Assembly (NCBI GenBank): GCA_026874595.1
Contig: CM049320.1
Location: 38,378,714-38,442,713 of the forward strand
Direction: 5' to 3'
DNA length: 64,000 nucleotides
DNA from: Sipunculus nudus
Taxonomy: Eukaryota > Annelida > Sipuncula > Golfingiida > Sipunculidae
A program made the translations under genes and the position numbers. Shown piece after piece: positions 13,126-23,973 of this stretch (position 1 is its first letter; every line of letters starts with the position of its first letter). The notes under the pieces were generated by a model. The model saw only the letters and a program-made list of their open reading frames with translations, was not told where the DNA came from and ran no database searches.

Positions 13126-13350
13126 ATAGACCCAGTATTATAAAACCCTGTCATATATCAACCAAACACAAACACATACTAATTATATAAAGTCTTAAAA
13201 AACTCAGTCATATATTGACCAAACACAATCCATCAACTTATTATAGATACAGTTTTTTAAAACCCTGTCATATATTAACCATACACTAATTATAGATCAA
13301 GTCTTATAAAACCCTGTCATATCAACCAAACACAACCTATGTACTAAACT

Positions 13351-13989
13351 AAATTTGTTTGCTGATGATATCTTACCCTGGCTCTAGAGCTGCAATGAAC
13401 ATGGTCAGTAGCCAATGCTTACCAAGGACAGTTTATAGTTCTCTCCTTACTGACTCCATCAACTACTTCACAGTCCCCTGGGTCTTTAAACACCTTCACA
13501 GAAGCCACATTCTGTCCACAAGGGCTATCTATTATTTATATCAGCTGTCCTGTCAGGAGCAATTCCATAATCATCTGCGAGGCCTGTGTCTGGAAAGGTG
13601 GCACTCCAAGTTATCTGTGCTAGACATTCAACTTCACACCCTTCACTCAACAACAGGTGCTGAAACTGTTTAAATTTCCAGCCATGCTCAGCTTAAATCC
13701 CCCTGCCTGGTACTAGTTGATGCTGGCGGATGCTGCCAGCCGATAATGCTGCCAGGAGTTGTATCACTGAGTAGGGGGATATGTCAATTAGGTCTTAAAC
13801 TATACCTGTAAGTTGTCCTGAGCTGGATGTTTGTTTAATCAGGAGACACAGAGGCATTAGCGTTGATTTATTCCAGCCATTACAACTCCCTCCCCGTGAT
13901 GTACCAGCTCTTTAAATACCTGGTCAATTTGCTTAACTTCCACTTGAATGTGTTTAAGAGTGTTGATGTGAATAAGAAAAATGCTGAAA
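13351..13989. other. Unique DNA; weak minus-strand exon candidate inside
   Basis: Higher GC than average, with long open frames on both strands (104 codons on plus). On the minus strand, 13423-13524 is open for 33 codons and ends at a good donor (TTG|GTAAGC); the stop codon in that frame is formed by the donor itself. The conceptual peptide includes GQNVASVKVFKDPGDC and has three cysteines. The acceptor has almost no pyrimidine tract and the family is not recognised, so this is a candidate only. Confidence 0.2.
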
Positions 13990-14950
13990 CATTTATCAGG
14001 ACATGCTGGTTTTGGTTAACCAGGAAATACCAGGATGAACTGGTTTGGTAAATCAGGAAACAACAGCAAGCACTGGCTCTGGTGAATCATTAAACATTAG
14101 GAAGTAATGTAAGTGGTTCTGAAAAAAACTAGGAAACAACAGGGAGTGCTGATTGTGATGAACCAGGAAACAACAGGGAGTGATGGTTGTGGTGAACCAG
14201 GGAACGACAGGAAGTGATGGTTGTGGTGAACCAGGGAATGACAGGAAGTGATGGTTGTGGTGAACCAGGAAACAACAGGAAGTGGTAGTTGTGGTGAACC
14301 AGGAAACAACAGGAAGTGATGGCTGTGGTGAACCAGGAAACAACAGGAAGTGATGGTTGTGGTGAACCAGGTAATGACAGGAAGTGATGGTTGTGGTGAA
14401 CCAGGAAACAACAGGAAGTGGTAGTTGTGGTGAACCAGGAAACAACAGGAAGTGATGGCTGTGGTGAACCAGGAAACAACAGGGAGTGCTGATTGTGATG
14501 AACCAGGAAACAACAGGGAGTGATGGTTGTGGTGAACCAGGGAACGACAGGGAGTGATGGTTGTGGTGAACCAGGGAATGACAGGAAGTGATGGTTGTGG
14601 TGAACCAGGGAATGACAGGAAGTGATGGTTGTGGTGATCCAGGAAACAACAGGAAGTGGTAGTTGTGGTGAACCAGGAAACAACAGGAAGTGATGGTTGT
14701 GGTGAACCAGGAAACAACAGGAAGTGATGGTTGTGGTGAACCAGGAAACAACAGGAAGTGCAGGTACTGTAGAACCAGGAAACAACAGGAAAGGCAGTTT
14801 CTGGGGAACCAAGAAACAACAGGAAAGGCAGATTTTAGTGAAATAGGAATACACAGGAAGTGCAGATTTTGCAGAATCACGAAACAATAGGCAAGGCAGA
14901 TTTTAGTGAATGAGGAAGCAACAGGTGTTGATTCTGGTGAACCTGGTAAC
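13990..14950. repeat. 34-bp minisatellite, about 28 copies
   Basis: The unit starts AACCAGGAAACAACAGGAAG and continues with TGATGGTTGTGGTG. Copies start every 34 bp from 14127 through 14909, degenerate towards both edges. Variants (CGACAG, ATGACAG, GTGGTAG, GTGCTGATTGTGATG) recur in blocks, showing multi-unit duplications. Because 34 is not a multiple of 3 and no frame of the minus strand has a stop in the unit, all three minus frames stay open (299, 252 and 240 codons). I regard these as artefacts. Confidence 0.95.
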
Positions 14951-16019
14951 AACTATTGAGCAATACTATGATCTGGTTGAAAGTGGGGAGTGTTGCATGT
15001 GGCTGCAGCCTGACTACAAGCAGACAGATCCAGACAAGCAGGCCACATTTGACAGCACAGTATGACATGCAACCTGGCTAATCAGTCACAATGACACATA
15101 CCCTAGCCATTTTAAACATAAAAACCAGACTAAATGTGTCAGACTTTGTTTTGCATGAGGTAAAATCGGATCAGTGTAAAGTTCCAGAGAAAATCTGCTA
15201 GTCAGCACAAGTTTATCATGCAATACAGCAATCAGAAGGCAAGTTTCAGACAGTCAAACAAGGGGAATAATAAATGAACTTGCAAGCTAGATGTTACTGA
15301 AGTCTACAGTATGGAAACCTTAATGCTCTAACTTCATCAACAATGTGTTTCAATTTGTTATATCCTGATTTTACTTATGTCACACTTAACAGTAATGAAC
15401 TGTCCCTGTCTTAACAGGAGAGTTTTATACATAAAAGAGTTTTATACATAAAATATTAAACTATTTATTTTGAATTGACATACAGAATAGCTTTTTAAAA
15501 CTGTTACAAGACTTCAATCAATTATACTGAATGATCAGTTTTTTAACACAGGTCTTTAATAAATATTTTTGTGTTCACACTGGGCCAATACCTTTAGGGA
15601 CAGTGACTTTATTTTGCAAATACTTCACAGTGCACAATAAAAACATGCAAACCAACCTATCAGCAAGTTATCACACCTGACAATTTTATATCAAACTCTC
15701 AAGTCTGGTTGGGCTGAAAAAAATATATTTTTATTCATACCTTTTAGTACCTGCAAATTTTACACTATCAATTAATCAATTGGCAGAATTAAAGAATTGA
15801 TAATATAAAATTATAAATATATAAAGTGATGCTTTCCCTCAAACAAAACAATTAAAATTCGCAATTTGATCATCAAACAAGCAAGTCATACATTACCTGT
15901 CTCCAACTCAACAGTCTACAGTATGCCGTTTAAAGGTCTGTTTGACAAAATGAACTAACGGTTGTATCTTCCCAAGAAACTTCTATTTGGTTGTTCTTCC
16001 TCCTACAGGAAGACTTGCT
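14951..16019. other. AT-rich DNA, no gene seen
   Basis: Short direct duplication of AGAGTTTTATACATAAAA near 15420-15450; otherwise nothing recognised. Confidence 0.45.
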
Positions 16020-16440
16020 GTGAGGGGTGACGAAGGTCCGCTAAGCCCAGAGACATCCAACCGATTGATACAGTTAATCAGCAGATATTGTAATCTAATC
16101 CTGAAATCGGCAAAGCGAGCCTAAAGAGATTTCTTTGGCATCTACCCTGCAGGCTTCATTCAGCACTGTACATGGGCTGGGCTTTCTTCACTATCAGACC
16201 ACACTCGGGGGAACATCAGGACGGGCATCAAATTAAGCGAGCATTCTCCAAACACTTGCCTGTTAAGGAAATTGAACCATCAATGCCTAATGCCTGGGAT
16301 AAGTGGGCTGGACCGTGCAGACCACTGGCCAATGAAGTCTTAATGAAATCTCCTAGACATGAACTTTCAACTGCTGGGTTAATCAGAGGACCCGTTCTCA
16401 CGCCATGAGCTGTTGACTGGTCCAGCGCCGATATTTGGCA
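16020..16440. other. Unique mid-GC block, possible conserved non-coding DNA
   Basis: This segment is clearly less AT-rich and more complex than its surroundings. It contains TAATC/TTAAT-type homeodomain-like cores (near 16075-16105) but no repeats. A plus-strand frame of 78 codons at 16172-16408 has no recognisable domain and no convincing splice sites. Candidate enhancer or untranslated exon; cross-species comparison would decide. Confidence 0.25.
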
Positions 16441-18440
16441 AGAAATGCTTCACTCAATATCTTATTAAGGCAGTCTTTTCATCAGTCACATACATGGGGT
16501 TATAAATATTGGTCTATGTCATATTGACTGATGATAACTGAGGAAGCAGAATATCTTCATTTTCATGGATTTCAAGGAGCGGGACACTTTCACTCAGTAC
16601 TGGTTTATAAACTTTAAGATATACTTTATATATATAAATATATATATATATATAAATGAGACTGAAAATATCATTTCCTAATTTTTATGATTTTTACCAA
16701 GAAGTTTATTAGTTTAATCAAGCTTTTTAAATTATAGTTTAAATAAAAGTACAAGATTCATTTAAATTGTACATAATAATGTATTTCATTATCTACTATA
16801 AAAAATTAATGAGTGGAAAACATTTTTTTAACTATCTGTCAACAAATCTGTGTATTTTATACTACTTTTTAGACAAACCTTCCATCATGAGTTCCAAAGT
16901 TATGATTACGTTGATGAATTTTTACTTCAATTTTGTAGCTGTGACCAAATAAATTCCCAAATTTTAAGTAACTGTGGAAAAAAATGCTGCCACACTTTTT
17001 CATGTTTTCAGGGCGAGTGTAGCTCCTGGAAATAAAACAAATTCCATGACTTTTACAACCAGATAGAAATGGCAAGGACAAATTGCATGGCTGACAGTAA
17101 TCAACAGTAAAAGAATGCATGCCTGGAGATGCCCAGAGTACCAGAAATAATACAATGCATGCATGAGTACTGCCTGGTAAGGCTGTCTACCAGGAAATAT
17201 GTCAAAACTGGTTGTCTGCACAGCATTATAAATGAAACATTGATTTTGTATGACAAACCAAAATGTAATATTGATTCTAATACTGAAATACTACAGAATC
17301 CGTACTGTGAAGTATTCAGTGAATTTAACTACAAGGCAAAGTGATTGTGCAGCAAAATATACTTTGACTTTCATTTTATTCAATCTCGAAAATAAAACAT
17401 GATCTTGAGGCCTGATTATGTGTCCGAGAAAATGTGGATTATAGGTAATAATACAGTTACTTCTTATTCATACAGAATACATAGATTATATGCATGGATA
17501 CTGCTTACACAAACATCTAAGTGAATGCTTTCATATGAAATTAAAATAAAATTCCTGTAGGTTAAATGACTACTTTCACAATATTCCACAGAAAAAGTGC
17601 TGCAGTCAATTTCTCCTGCTACACCACAGTATGTCTACCAGAAAATCTCAGGGCCTTTTGTTTTCATTAGAAAAGACCCCTTGAGAACACTTAAAACAAA
17701 AGAAAGCACACTGCCAGTGTTATTGATATGTTTTGACTAGCAAAAGTGATGTTTGAGTACTTGTACATATGAAAGTGTTTCAGGTGTTGAATAATGAATA
17801 AGCTATTGTTATTTAGGTGCTGTATCTTTTAACACTGCAGCAACACACAAACTTAATCTTGATTTTGCCTTCACAGAGATGAAATAGCCATGCAAAATTA
17901 TTGTGCATCATGATTTGGAGTTTATAATAATGCTTTTTTTTCATTCTCTGCAAGGAAAATACTAAACCACAACATTTAATAACAGGAGAACACATGGCTA
18001 TTCATGGTAATTCAATCTTCTTATTGGGACATTTCATTTGTACCTTAATTAAACAAAACAGGTACTTTTTCATTTTAATCAGTCTTAAAAACACAGTGTT
18101 TCCCATATAAATTGAACTGCTAAATCAGCTGTCAGGAAATGCTGGATAAATATACTCCAAGAAAAATATTTTTATTTAATACTTTTCTTTTTTGCATGAC
18201 ATATACAGGTTAACATATTTCTTGTATCACATGAGACACTTTTTTTTAAATTTTACAGTATTCATGTGAATTCTGATATCAGAACACCAGTATTTTAGTA
18301 ACTGGCTGTATCCACACAAGCATATAGTCCATATGGTGAATCAGGTTACTCTGTCTGCACTTGGCCACCAATCTGTATAAGTTCAGTCTACTGTATTCTA
18401 CTAGAAAGTGGTCCACAGTCCAGTTTACAGTGAACCAGTT
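16441..18440. other. AT-rich DNA, no gene seen
   Basis: A short TA-rich microsatellite lies at about 16620-16655. Open frames of 60-83 codons overlap on both strands between 16767 and 17344 with no family resemblance. Confidence 0.45.
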
Positions 18441-18612
18441 CGGTCCAGACCCCCCCCCCCTGCTCTCAACCAACAACCTTGTTTTTAGACATCTCCTATG
18501 CATGACAGGGGGTTTTGGGGGTTGAGACCCCCCCCCCCCCCCCCCCCCCCCCCCCGCTCTTAACCAACAAATTTTTTGACAATTTTATGCATGACACCCC
18601 TTGACCCTTCCC
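18441..18612. repeat. Duplicated poly-C segment
   Basis: Two related stretches each have a C tract followed by GCTCT.AACCAACAA. The first has about 12 C at 18450-18461 and the second about 28 C at 18528-18555. TATGCATGACA recurs after each, giving a tandem unit near 85-95 bp. The C tract lengths are probably unstable. Confidence 0.75.
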
Positions 18613-18639
18613 TGCAAAAAAATCCCGGATCACACCTGG

Positions 18640-19060
18640 TACAGCCAAATCCGTTATAAGTCTGTGCAAGGCCAATTTTGCTGCTGTTCAACCCAATCCT
18701 TCCTGCAAATTTTCACTTGCTGCAGGACAGTAGTAAATGGGATTAACAACCAAGTGCAAACTGTCTGTCTGTCTTCCTGTCCGTCACGTTTTCATTCCCA
18801 TGTGATAACTTTCGTAAATATTATCCAATTTCATTCAAATTTGGGTTACTGACTGTCTCATGCATACCCTGGTTGGGATCAGTTTTGGAGTGTCTGTCTG
18901 AAAATTTATTCTCACAAGCTCCAAAACAAAAAAATAAATTTTGGTCCCAATTCACACCAAAAATTATGACATGTGGAGACATCTTCAGGGGGTCATGAAA
19001 ACTAAAACACATCCACTATGATATGTGGAGACATGTTCAGGCCAAAATAAAAACTAAAAC
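18640..19060. repeat. Interspersed repeat-like segment with GTCT/CCGT stretch
   Basis: Contains CTGTCTGTCTGTCTTCCTGT followed by CCGTCACG, then TTCATTCAAATTTGGGT and an internally repeated GACATGTGGAGACATCTTCA / ATATGTGGAGACATGTTCAG pair (about 60 bp apart). This resembles the interior of an interspersed repeat, but no ends were found. Confidence 0.4.
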
Positions 19061-19574
19061 AGAAATTGAGAAGTGAGAAGGCAAGCATGAAGGACATCAA
19101 GAGGCAGAAGCGGCGGCCATATAAATTCCATGAATTTGCTTGTATTGAATTAACTTATTTTGCCTTTTAAGGCTTTCCTAAAGTGAACTACAGTGGTGAT
19201 GCAAAGCCTTCTACTTTCAGGCTATAGTAAACCAGTAGAGTATAATCAGATTTAGATGCAAACATAGTGTGAATACAGCCAATTTCTTTTAGAAGTTTCA
19301 GCCCAGTTAATCTTACCTTTTGTCATTGTTTGTTTCTGTAGGTGTTAATTGTTTTACCGTAGGAATTTTTTCAAGATAGCCACACCGTTTATGTTGTGAA
19401 TTCCACTATAAAACAAAATGTGAGCATGGTCAATTCAGGCATTTATCCCAGCCTCCTGTCTTTCCCAATGTCTAGCTCTCTGCCAAACTCTCTCAACAAC
19501 AATTTGTGCCCTGGGATTGTACTGTAATTTGTGGTAAGAACAGGTTTTAAAATTATAATTGTTGATTTAAAAAT
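19061..19574. other. No gene seen
   Basis: AT-rich DNA without open frames or recognised repeats. Confidence 0.45.
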
Positions 19575-19950
19575 AAAAATTACTGATCATTGATTATTAA
19601 TCAGTTATTTTGCGTACTTTTATATTGCCTTGTACTCTGCTGTAAACTAGTACCTAAATTACTGACCCCAGTAAATAGTCTGACATGTACATTGATTGGT
19701 ATTCATAATGAAACAATTAATCACACCACACCCAAGGCCAACTTGCCGTTGGATGATTTTTGGCTGCACAAGGTTCCCTTTTTATGTTGTTTGTTATTTT
19801 GTTTTTGTATATCTCTGACAGGATTAGATTCTTTGCATTTGCATACAAAATCTTTCTTAATCAATTATGCAAAAATGGATTCGATTTAATCAATTTTGAA
19901 AGAAAATGACCAATTACCAATTTGATCGATTAATCGGCATACCACTAGCT
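19575..19950. repeat. Interspersed repeat R1, copy a
   Basis: Shares TATCTCTGACAGGATTA, an ATCAATTATG...GAAAGAAAA block and the terminal ATTAATCGG.ATACCACTAG with 20270-20640, in the same order. The end motif, read on the other strand, begins CTAGTGGTATGCCGATTAAT. The 99-codon plus frame inside it is not considered a gene. Confidence 0.65.
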
Positions 19951-20269
19951 GTAATGTTGCATTTCTGTGCCCTTATCAACCATGGATTCATTCCTTGCAA
20001 GCACTTCAAAAACATTCACACACAACAATCTATTATATATACACTCAAACACTGATGTCAGAAGCAAGATGCCGGAAGTAAACATGCAGAGACTAACACC
20101 TGCACTTGGGATATCTGAGGTCAAATTGGGTGGCCTGAAAGTTCCCTAAAAGCTAAAACACCTCCACAGTGGAACCAGGATGTCATAATCATAATGTAAC
20201 ACTGATAATGTGAAACTGCCAATCTGCATATATATACCAGTGGTATGAACTGGTTGTAACATGATGTGC

Positions 20270-20640
20270 CATGATTGAAAGAAATAAAATGACTGATGAT
20301 CGGTTATTAATTAATTATTATATAAGTCCTTTCAATATAACTGTTAAGCCACTGTATAGAAATATAACTTAACTACTGACCGGGTAAATTCAGTCTTAAG
20401 TTGTACATCACGTTAAAAGTCTAGATAACAGCCAATAGCTGACACCTGTTTCAGTTTCAATGCTGTTCATTACTTTATGTCTCCTCCTTTTTTATCTCTG
20501 ACAGGATTAAAATATGTTTATCTGGATGATACCACTTCTTTATATATGTGCATATGTAATCGTTTATGAAACTAATTAAATCAATTATGAATGAAAACAA
20601 TCAACGATTGATATAATCAATTAATTGGTACACCACTAAT
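20270..20640. repeat. Interspersed repeat R1, copy b
   Basis: Second, diverged copy of R1 in the same orientation, about 690 bp downstream of the first. It ends AATTAATTGGTACACCACTA. A third partial copy is at 40365-40500. Confidence 0.65.
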
Positions 20641-21639
20641 AATTAACTACATATTTATTAAAATCTGTAGAGTGGCCCCAGCACTCACAAGCTCATAATT
20701 CAAGCGGCTCTAGAGAGGTGAATCTATTACCAACAAAAGCATGACCATGAACTCTGTGTCCTCAAGCATGTAAGTGTCCACTTCCTCTGTGCTGTCTGTG
20801 CTGCCTAGACACAGCCTAGGTGCCACTGCTGATAGTCCAGCAAACAGGTTGGCTCTCTAAAGGGAGCTCTCATACTGGGACAGCTTTAAGTATCATCAAG
20901 AGCAGTATCACAGCACTGTGAGATCAGGTGGTGACTTACATACAAGAGGGATGTTTATCAAGCTGAGTTACAATAAAAAGCCACTTTGTTTGTTTGGAGT
21001 TCAATTTTTCTTTTGATTACAAATTTTTGGTTTTTGACACGATGGACATTACAGAGTTTGACTTATCTGATTTATGATCCCGCTCCTGTTCAGTTCCAAG
21101 TGCACTACTTAACAACAGAGACAATGTTTTATTTCCAGCACTGCTGACTATTTTAATGTTCAGAGCATCATTCACAATCGAAAAACACATCAGCTGTTTC
21201 CTTATCATGCCATCACGCATCTATAGATAGTGATTAAAAAATACTGTACTGACAACCAGTGTATGACTTCTTTACAAATAATATGAAACTGACCAATATA
21301 ATGAAATGATAAGAAGCCATTTTCTCTGCTGTAACAGTGATTGATCATTAGGGCTCTGTATTGCAAGGCAGCTCACAAGACAACCTGATTCATGATACGA
21401 CGTGGCAATACACAACTCTTGTTTTCAAACCTTTTTTGTACCATATACTTCACAGCAAGAGATAACCAAATAACCCTACTGCATGTTGATGAATGTGTAT
21501 GTAAAATATTTTGCCTTAAAATTAGTTCAGTACCAAAGTATACTCCAATGAGGACACTGCAGAATAATGGATACTTAATATTAGAATACGTTCAGTCTTG
21601 TAAGAGATTTCTTTAATTAATCTTATCTGGGTCTTAATG
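20641..21639. other. Unique DNA, no gene assigned
   Basis: 20690-20950 is mid-GC and complex, with GCAT|GTAAGT donor-like sites on both strands but no open exon bounded by acceptor and donor. The remainder is AT-rich. Confidence 0.4.
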
Positions 21640-21755
21640 TTCGTTAGCTAAAAATGGTTTTTCAACCGATTTGCGAAACTTTGATAATGCAGTAGGCATA
21701 TATTTGTGCTTGGATCTGTTGCACAGATAACAGACTCTAGAGAGTTTGAATGTTC
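21640..21755. repeat. Interspersed repeat R2, copy a
   Basis: GTTAGCTAAA ... ATATTTGTGCTTGGATCTGT ... CACAGATAACAG matches 33205-33312 in order and spacing. Confidence 0.5.
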
Positions 21756-21899
21756 ATAACAACCCTCTTCATAATGTAAGTTATTGTGCATAAAAAAATC
21801 AAGATATTATAATGCCCCTGAAATCATATCACACCAGATACAGAAGTAGAGAGCTACAGATATCTTGTCATATCTTAATGGGTCTAAAAGAAATTATAT

Positions 21900-22192
21900 T
21901 TATATTATAAATCTGCATTCAAAGGAATGCAAGCCTCCGCCATTCACTTATTTAGCCCATATTACCAAGTTTATACACATAAAGTTATTGTATATTTGTG
22001 AATATTTCTTGATGATGTTCCTGGATCCAGATCATACGCCTGTTACACACCAAAATCCAATTGGTGCTTGACAAGCCCATTCACAAAATCCCCTGAAAAT
22101 TTCATGAGATTCTGTTCATGACTGCGCGAGTCATGTATTGAACAAACACACATACAAACAGGAATGAACAAATACCCTCCTGACAGAGGCAA
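21900..22192 (+). mobile_element. Short hairpin-ended element P7, copy a
   Basis: The 5' part has GCCTCCGCCATTCACTTATT (from 21933). The 3' part has ATACCCTCCTGACAGAGGCA (near 22173-22191), a small stem-loop of CCTC/GAGG. The middle (CACCAAAATCCAATTGG, CATGAGATTCTGTTCATGA) matches 52300-52470. It resembles P6 (23501-23973) in its ends. Non-autonomous and without an enzyme. Confidence 0.6.
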
Positions 22193-23001
22193 CAAGATGG
22201 AAAAAGCAACCAAGCAAGATCAAAAGCATCAAATCTTACCTGCTAAGGAGACCTAGATAAAGATAGCTAACTTGTCACCTTTATTATAACTGATGGAAGA
22301 GACACTCAACTGTTGTAAGTCCTAAAGGAGTCATTTTCCATATATTCTCATTAATCATGAGGAATCTGACATTCTTTCACAGAGGGCCATCACAGCACCA
22401 TCTATCAGGGACTATAGAAAATAACACAGCCAGTGTCAAAACAGACCATGGAAACCCTGTCCCACACAAACCCAGCTGAAGTCTAGCAGACCTGTCCCAA
22501 TCCAAGAACTTTAAGGTAAAATATTAGATTTAATAATATGTGGTTCTGAGTACTTAATAATTCTTTCAATATCTAGTTGGACATGAAAGTTTATGTTTGA
22601 CAGATCAACATAGAGGAAAATAATCACGTCATCCTATGCCTGTCTGTATATTATGGCTGAAAAGATTATAACAAACAGGCTAAGAAAACAGATATTCAAG
22701 TTTATCTTCACATTAGGCACCAAATCTGCAACAAGACGTCAAATTTTCAGTGTTTGATAACACATGCATGAAAATGTCAAATACATAAAGATTCATTCAA
22801 GGCAAAACAGGAAGTGTCATTCCCTATTTTCAAATAAATCCCAGGACACCACTGGTGAATGAAAGTTATGATTATTTTATGACAAAAGATATGCTTGCAG
22901 CATGTCAATTATGCCATAATATGCACCATTAAGCAGTGCTACAGCTTCCATGTATGGGCTGGCCTCGCACGACTCAAGTATACATGTTTCAGGTATTTGT
23001 C
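22193..23001. other. No gene seen
   Basis: Mixed unique DNA with no domain-like open frame. Confidence 0.45.
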
Positions 23002-23027
23002 GGGGGGGGGGGGGGGGGGGGGGGGGG
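23002..23027. repeat. Poly-G run, 26 bases
   Basis: Pure G tract, able in principle to form G-quadruplex and likely to vary in length. It creates the proline run in an accidental minus-strand frame. Confidence 0.95.
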
Positions 23028-23500
23028 CATCTGGAATACATCAAGTAGACAGATAAGCAGGTGTGTCCAGGCAAACAGGTGATGAACGGGGCTCCAGGTA
23101 TGAACTGCGATCATAAAAACAACAACCAAATGAAAAGCCCACCATACCTGGTCGAGACGATGTGTCTAGCCACTGGCTGGTAAATCAGAACTACAATAAC
23201 ACAACCTCTGAGTCTGACAGCTGGGAATAGATGACACTGTCCATCTGGCCTGAAACTAATGACTTAGTGATATATAACTGTCTGTTTCTTACAGTAAATT
23301 AATCCACCCTGAATATGTGTCTATAATGATACAACAGAGCACTATAATATCAAAGTTGTAGTGAATTAAATATGAAGTGAAACATCAGAACCTGAAAATA
23401 GAATCTTAAGAAATATATTGTGGTTGGCTTACTGGTCATGAAGGTTTCAAGTTTGTGATATGTTCATAAAGGAAAATTATCTTAAATATGAAACTTTGTG
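23028..23500. other. No gene seen
   Basis: Unique DNA between the G run and element P6; nothing recognised. Confidence 0.45.
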
Positions 23501-23973
23501 AACTAGAAATGTGCCCAGAGAGCGCAGACCTCCGCCAAGGCAGCTAATTAGGCCAACCCCAACATAGCATTAGCAGAAAAAGCCAGAAATGCAAAAATTT
23601 TTCCTTATAAAAAAGGCTCCCGTGCTGTACGTTGATTAACAAACACCTTTTACTTTAGGGAAATGGCACATATACATGGAGTGACATCATTGACTGTCCT
23701 CTGTGATGTCATGACTCGCACTCCAAAGATGACCGTATATCGTCACCTGGTACTTCCCCACATAAACAAATGTGTTATAAAACACAAGAACTCATTCCGA
23801 GGTTATTAACACATGGGTCTCCATTTAATCAAATGTTCCTTGTAACATTGCTCAGCTATCCTGAAAATTTCATCAAACCCTGTTGAGAACTTTTTGAGTA
23901 ATCTAGCTAACAGACAGACAAACCAACGCTGCCAAAAACATAACCCCGCCGCAGGGCTTGGCGGAGGTTATAA
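23501..23973 (+). mobile_element. Hairpin-ended non-autonomous element P6
   Basis: Starts AACTAGAAATGTGCCCAGAG with the arm ACCTCCGCCAAGG near 23530. Ends with ATAACCCCGCC, a loop of about 9 bases and GGCGGAGGTTAT (near 23961-23972), so the outer 3' arm is the inverse of the 5' arm. AACAGACAGACAAACC precedes the hairpin. It is about 473 bp and lacks a tandem core, unlike P1/P2. It has the same end logic as the larger pearl-like elements. Confidence 0.75.

Larger units (their letters stand above)
11213..13350. repeat. About 60-bp tandem array split by an insertion
   Basis: Units containing TATAAAACCCTGTCATATAT and CAACCAAACACAAAC recur at about 11234 and 11298, and then at 13140, 13199, 13258 and 13308. 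Roughly six copies exist in total, with a period near 60 bp. The array is interrupted between about 11340 and 13126 by the pearl-like element P2a; both flanks are in the same phase and orientation. Confidence 0.8.

Noticed and set aside
13990-14950. CRISPR-like regular array
   Set aside because: Units are directly adjacent with no unique spacers, and the genome is clearly eukaryotic in character.
14053-14952. Three overlapping long minus-strand open frames (299, 252 and 240 codons)
   Set aside because: They are the three frames of one 34-bp minisatellite with no stop in the unit; length is explained by the repeat.
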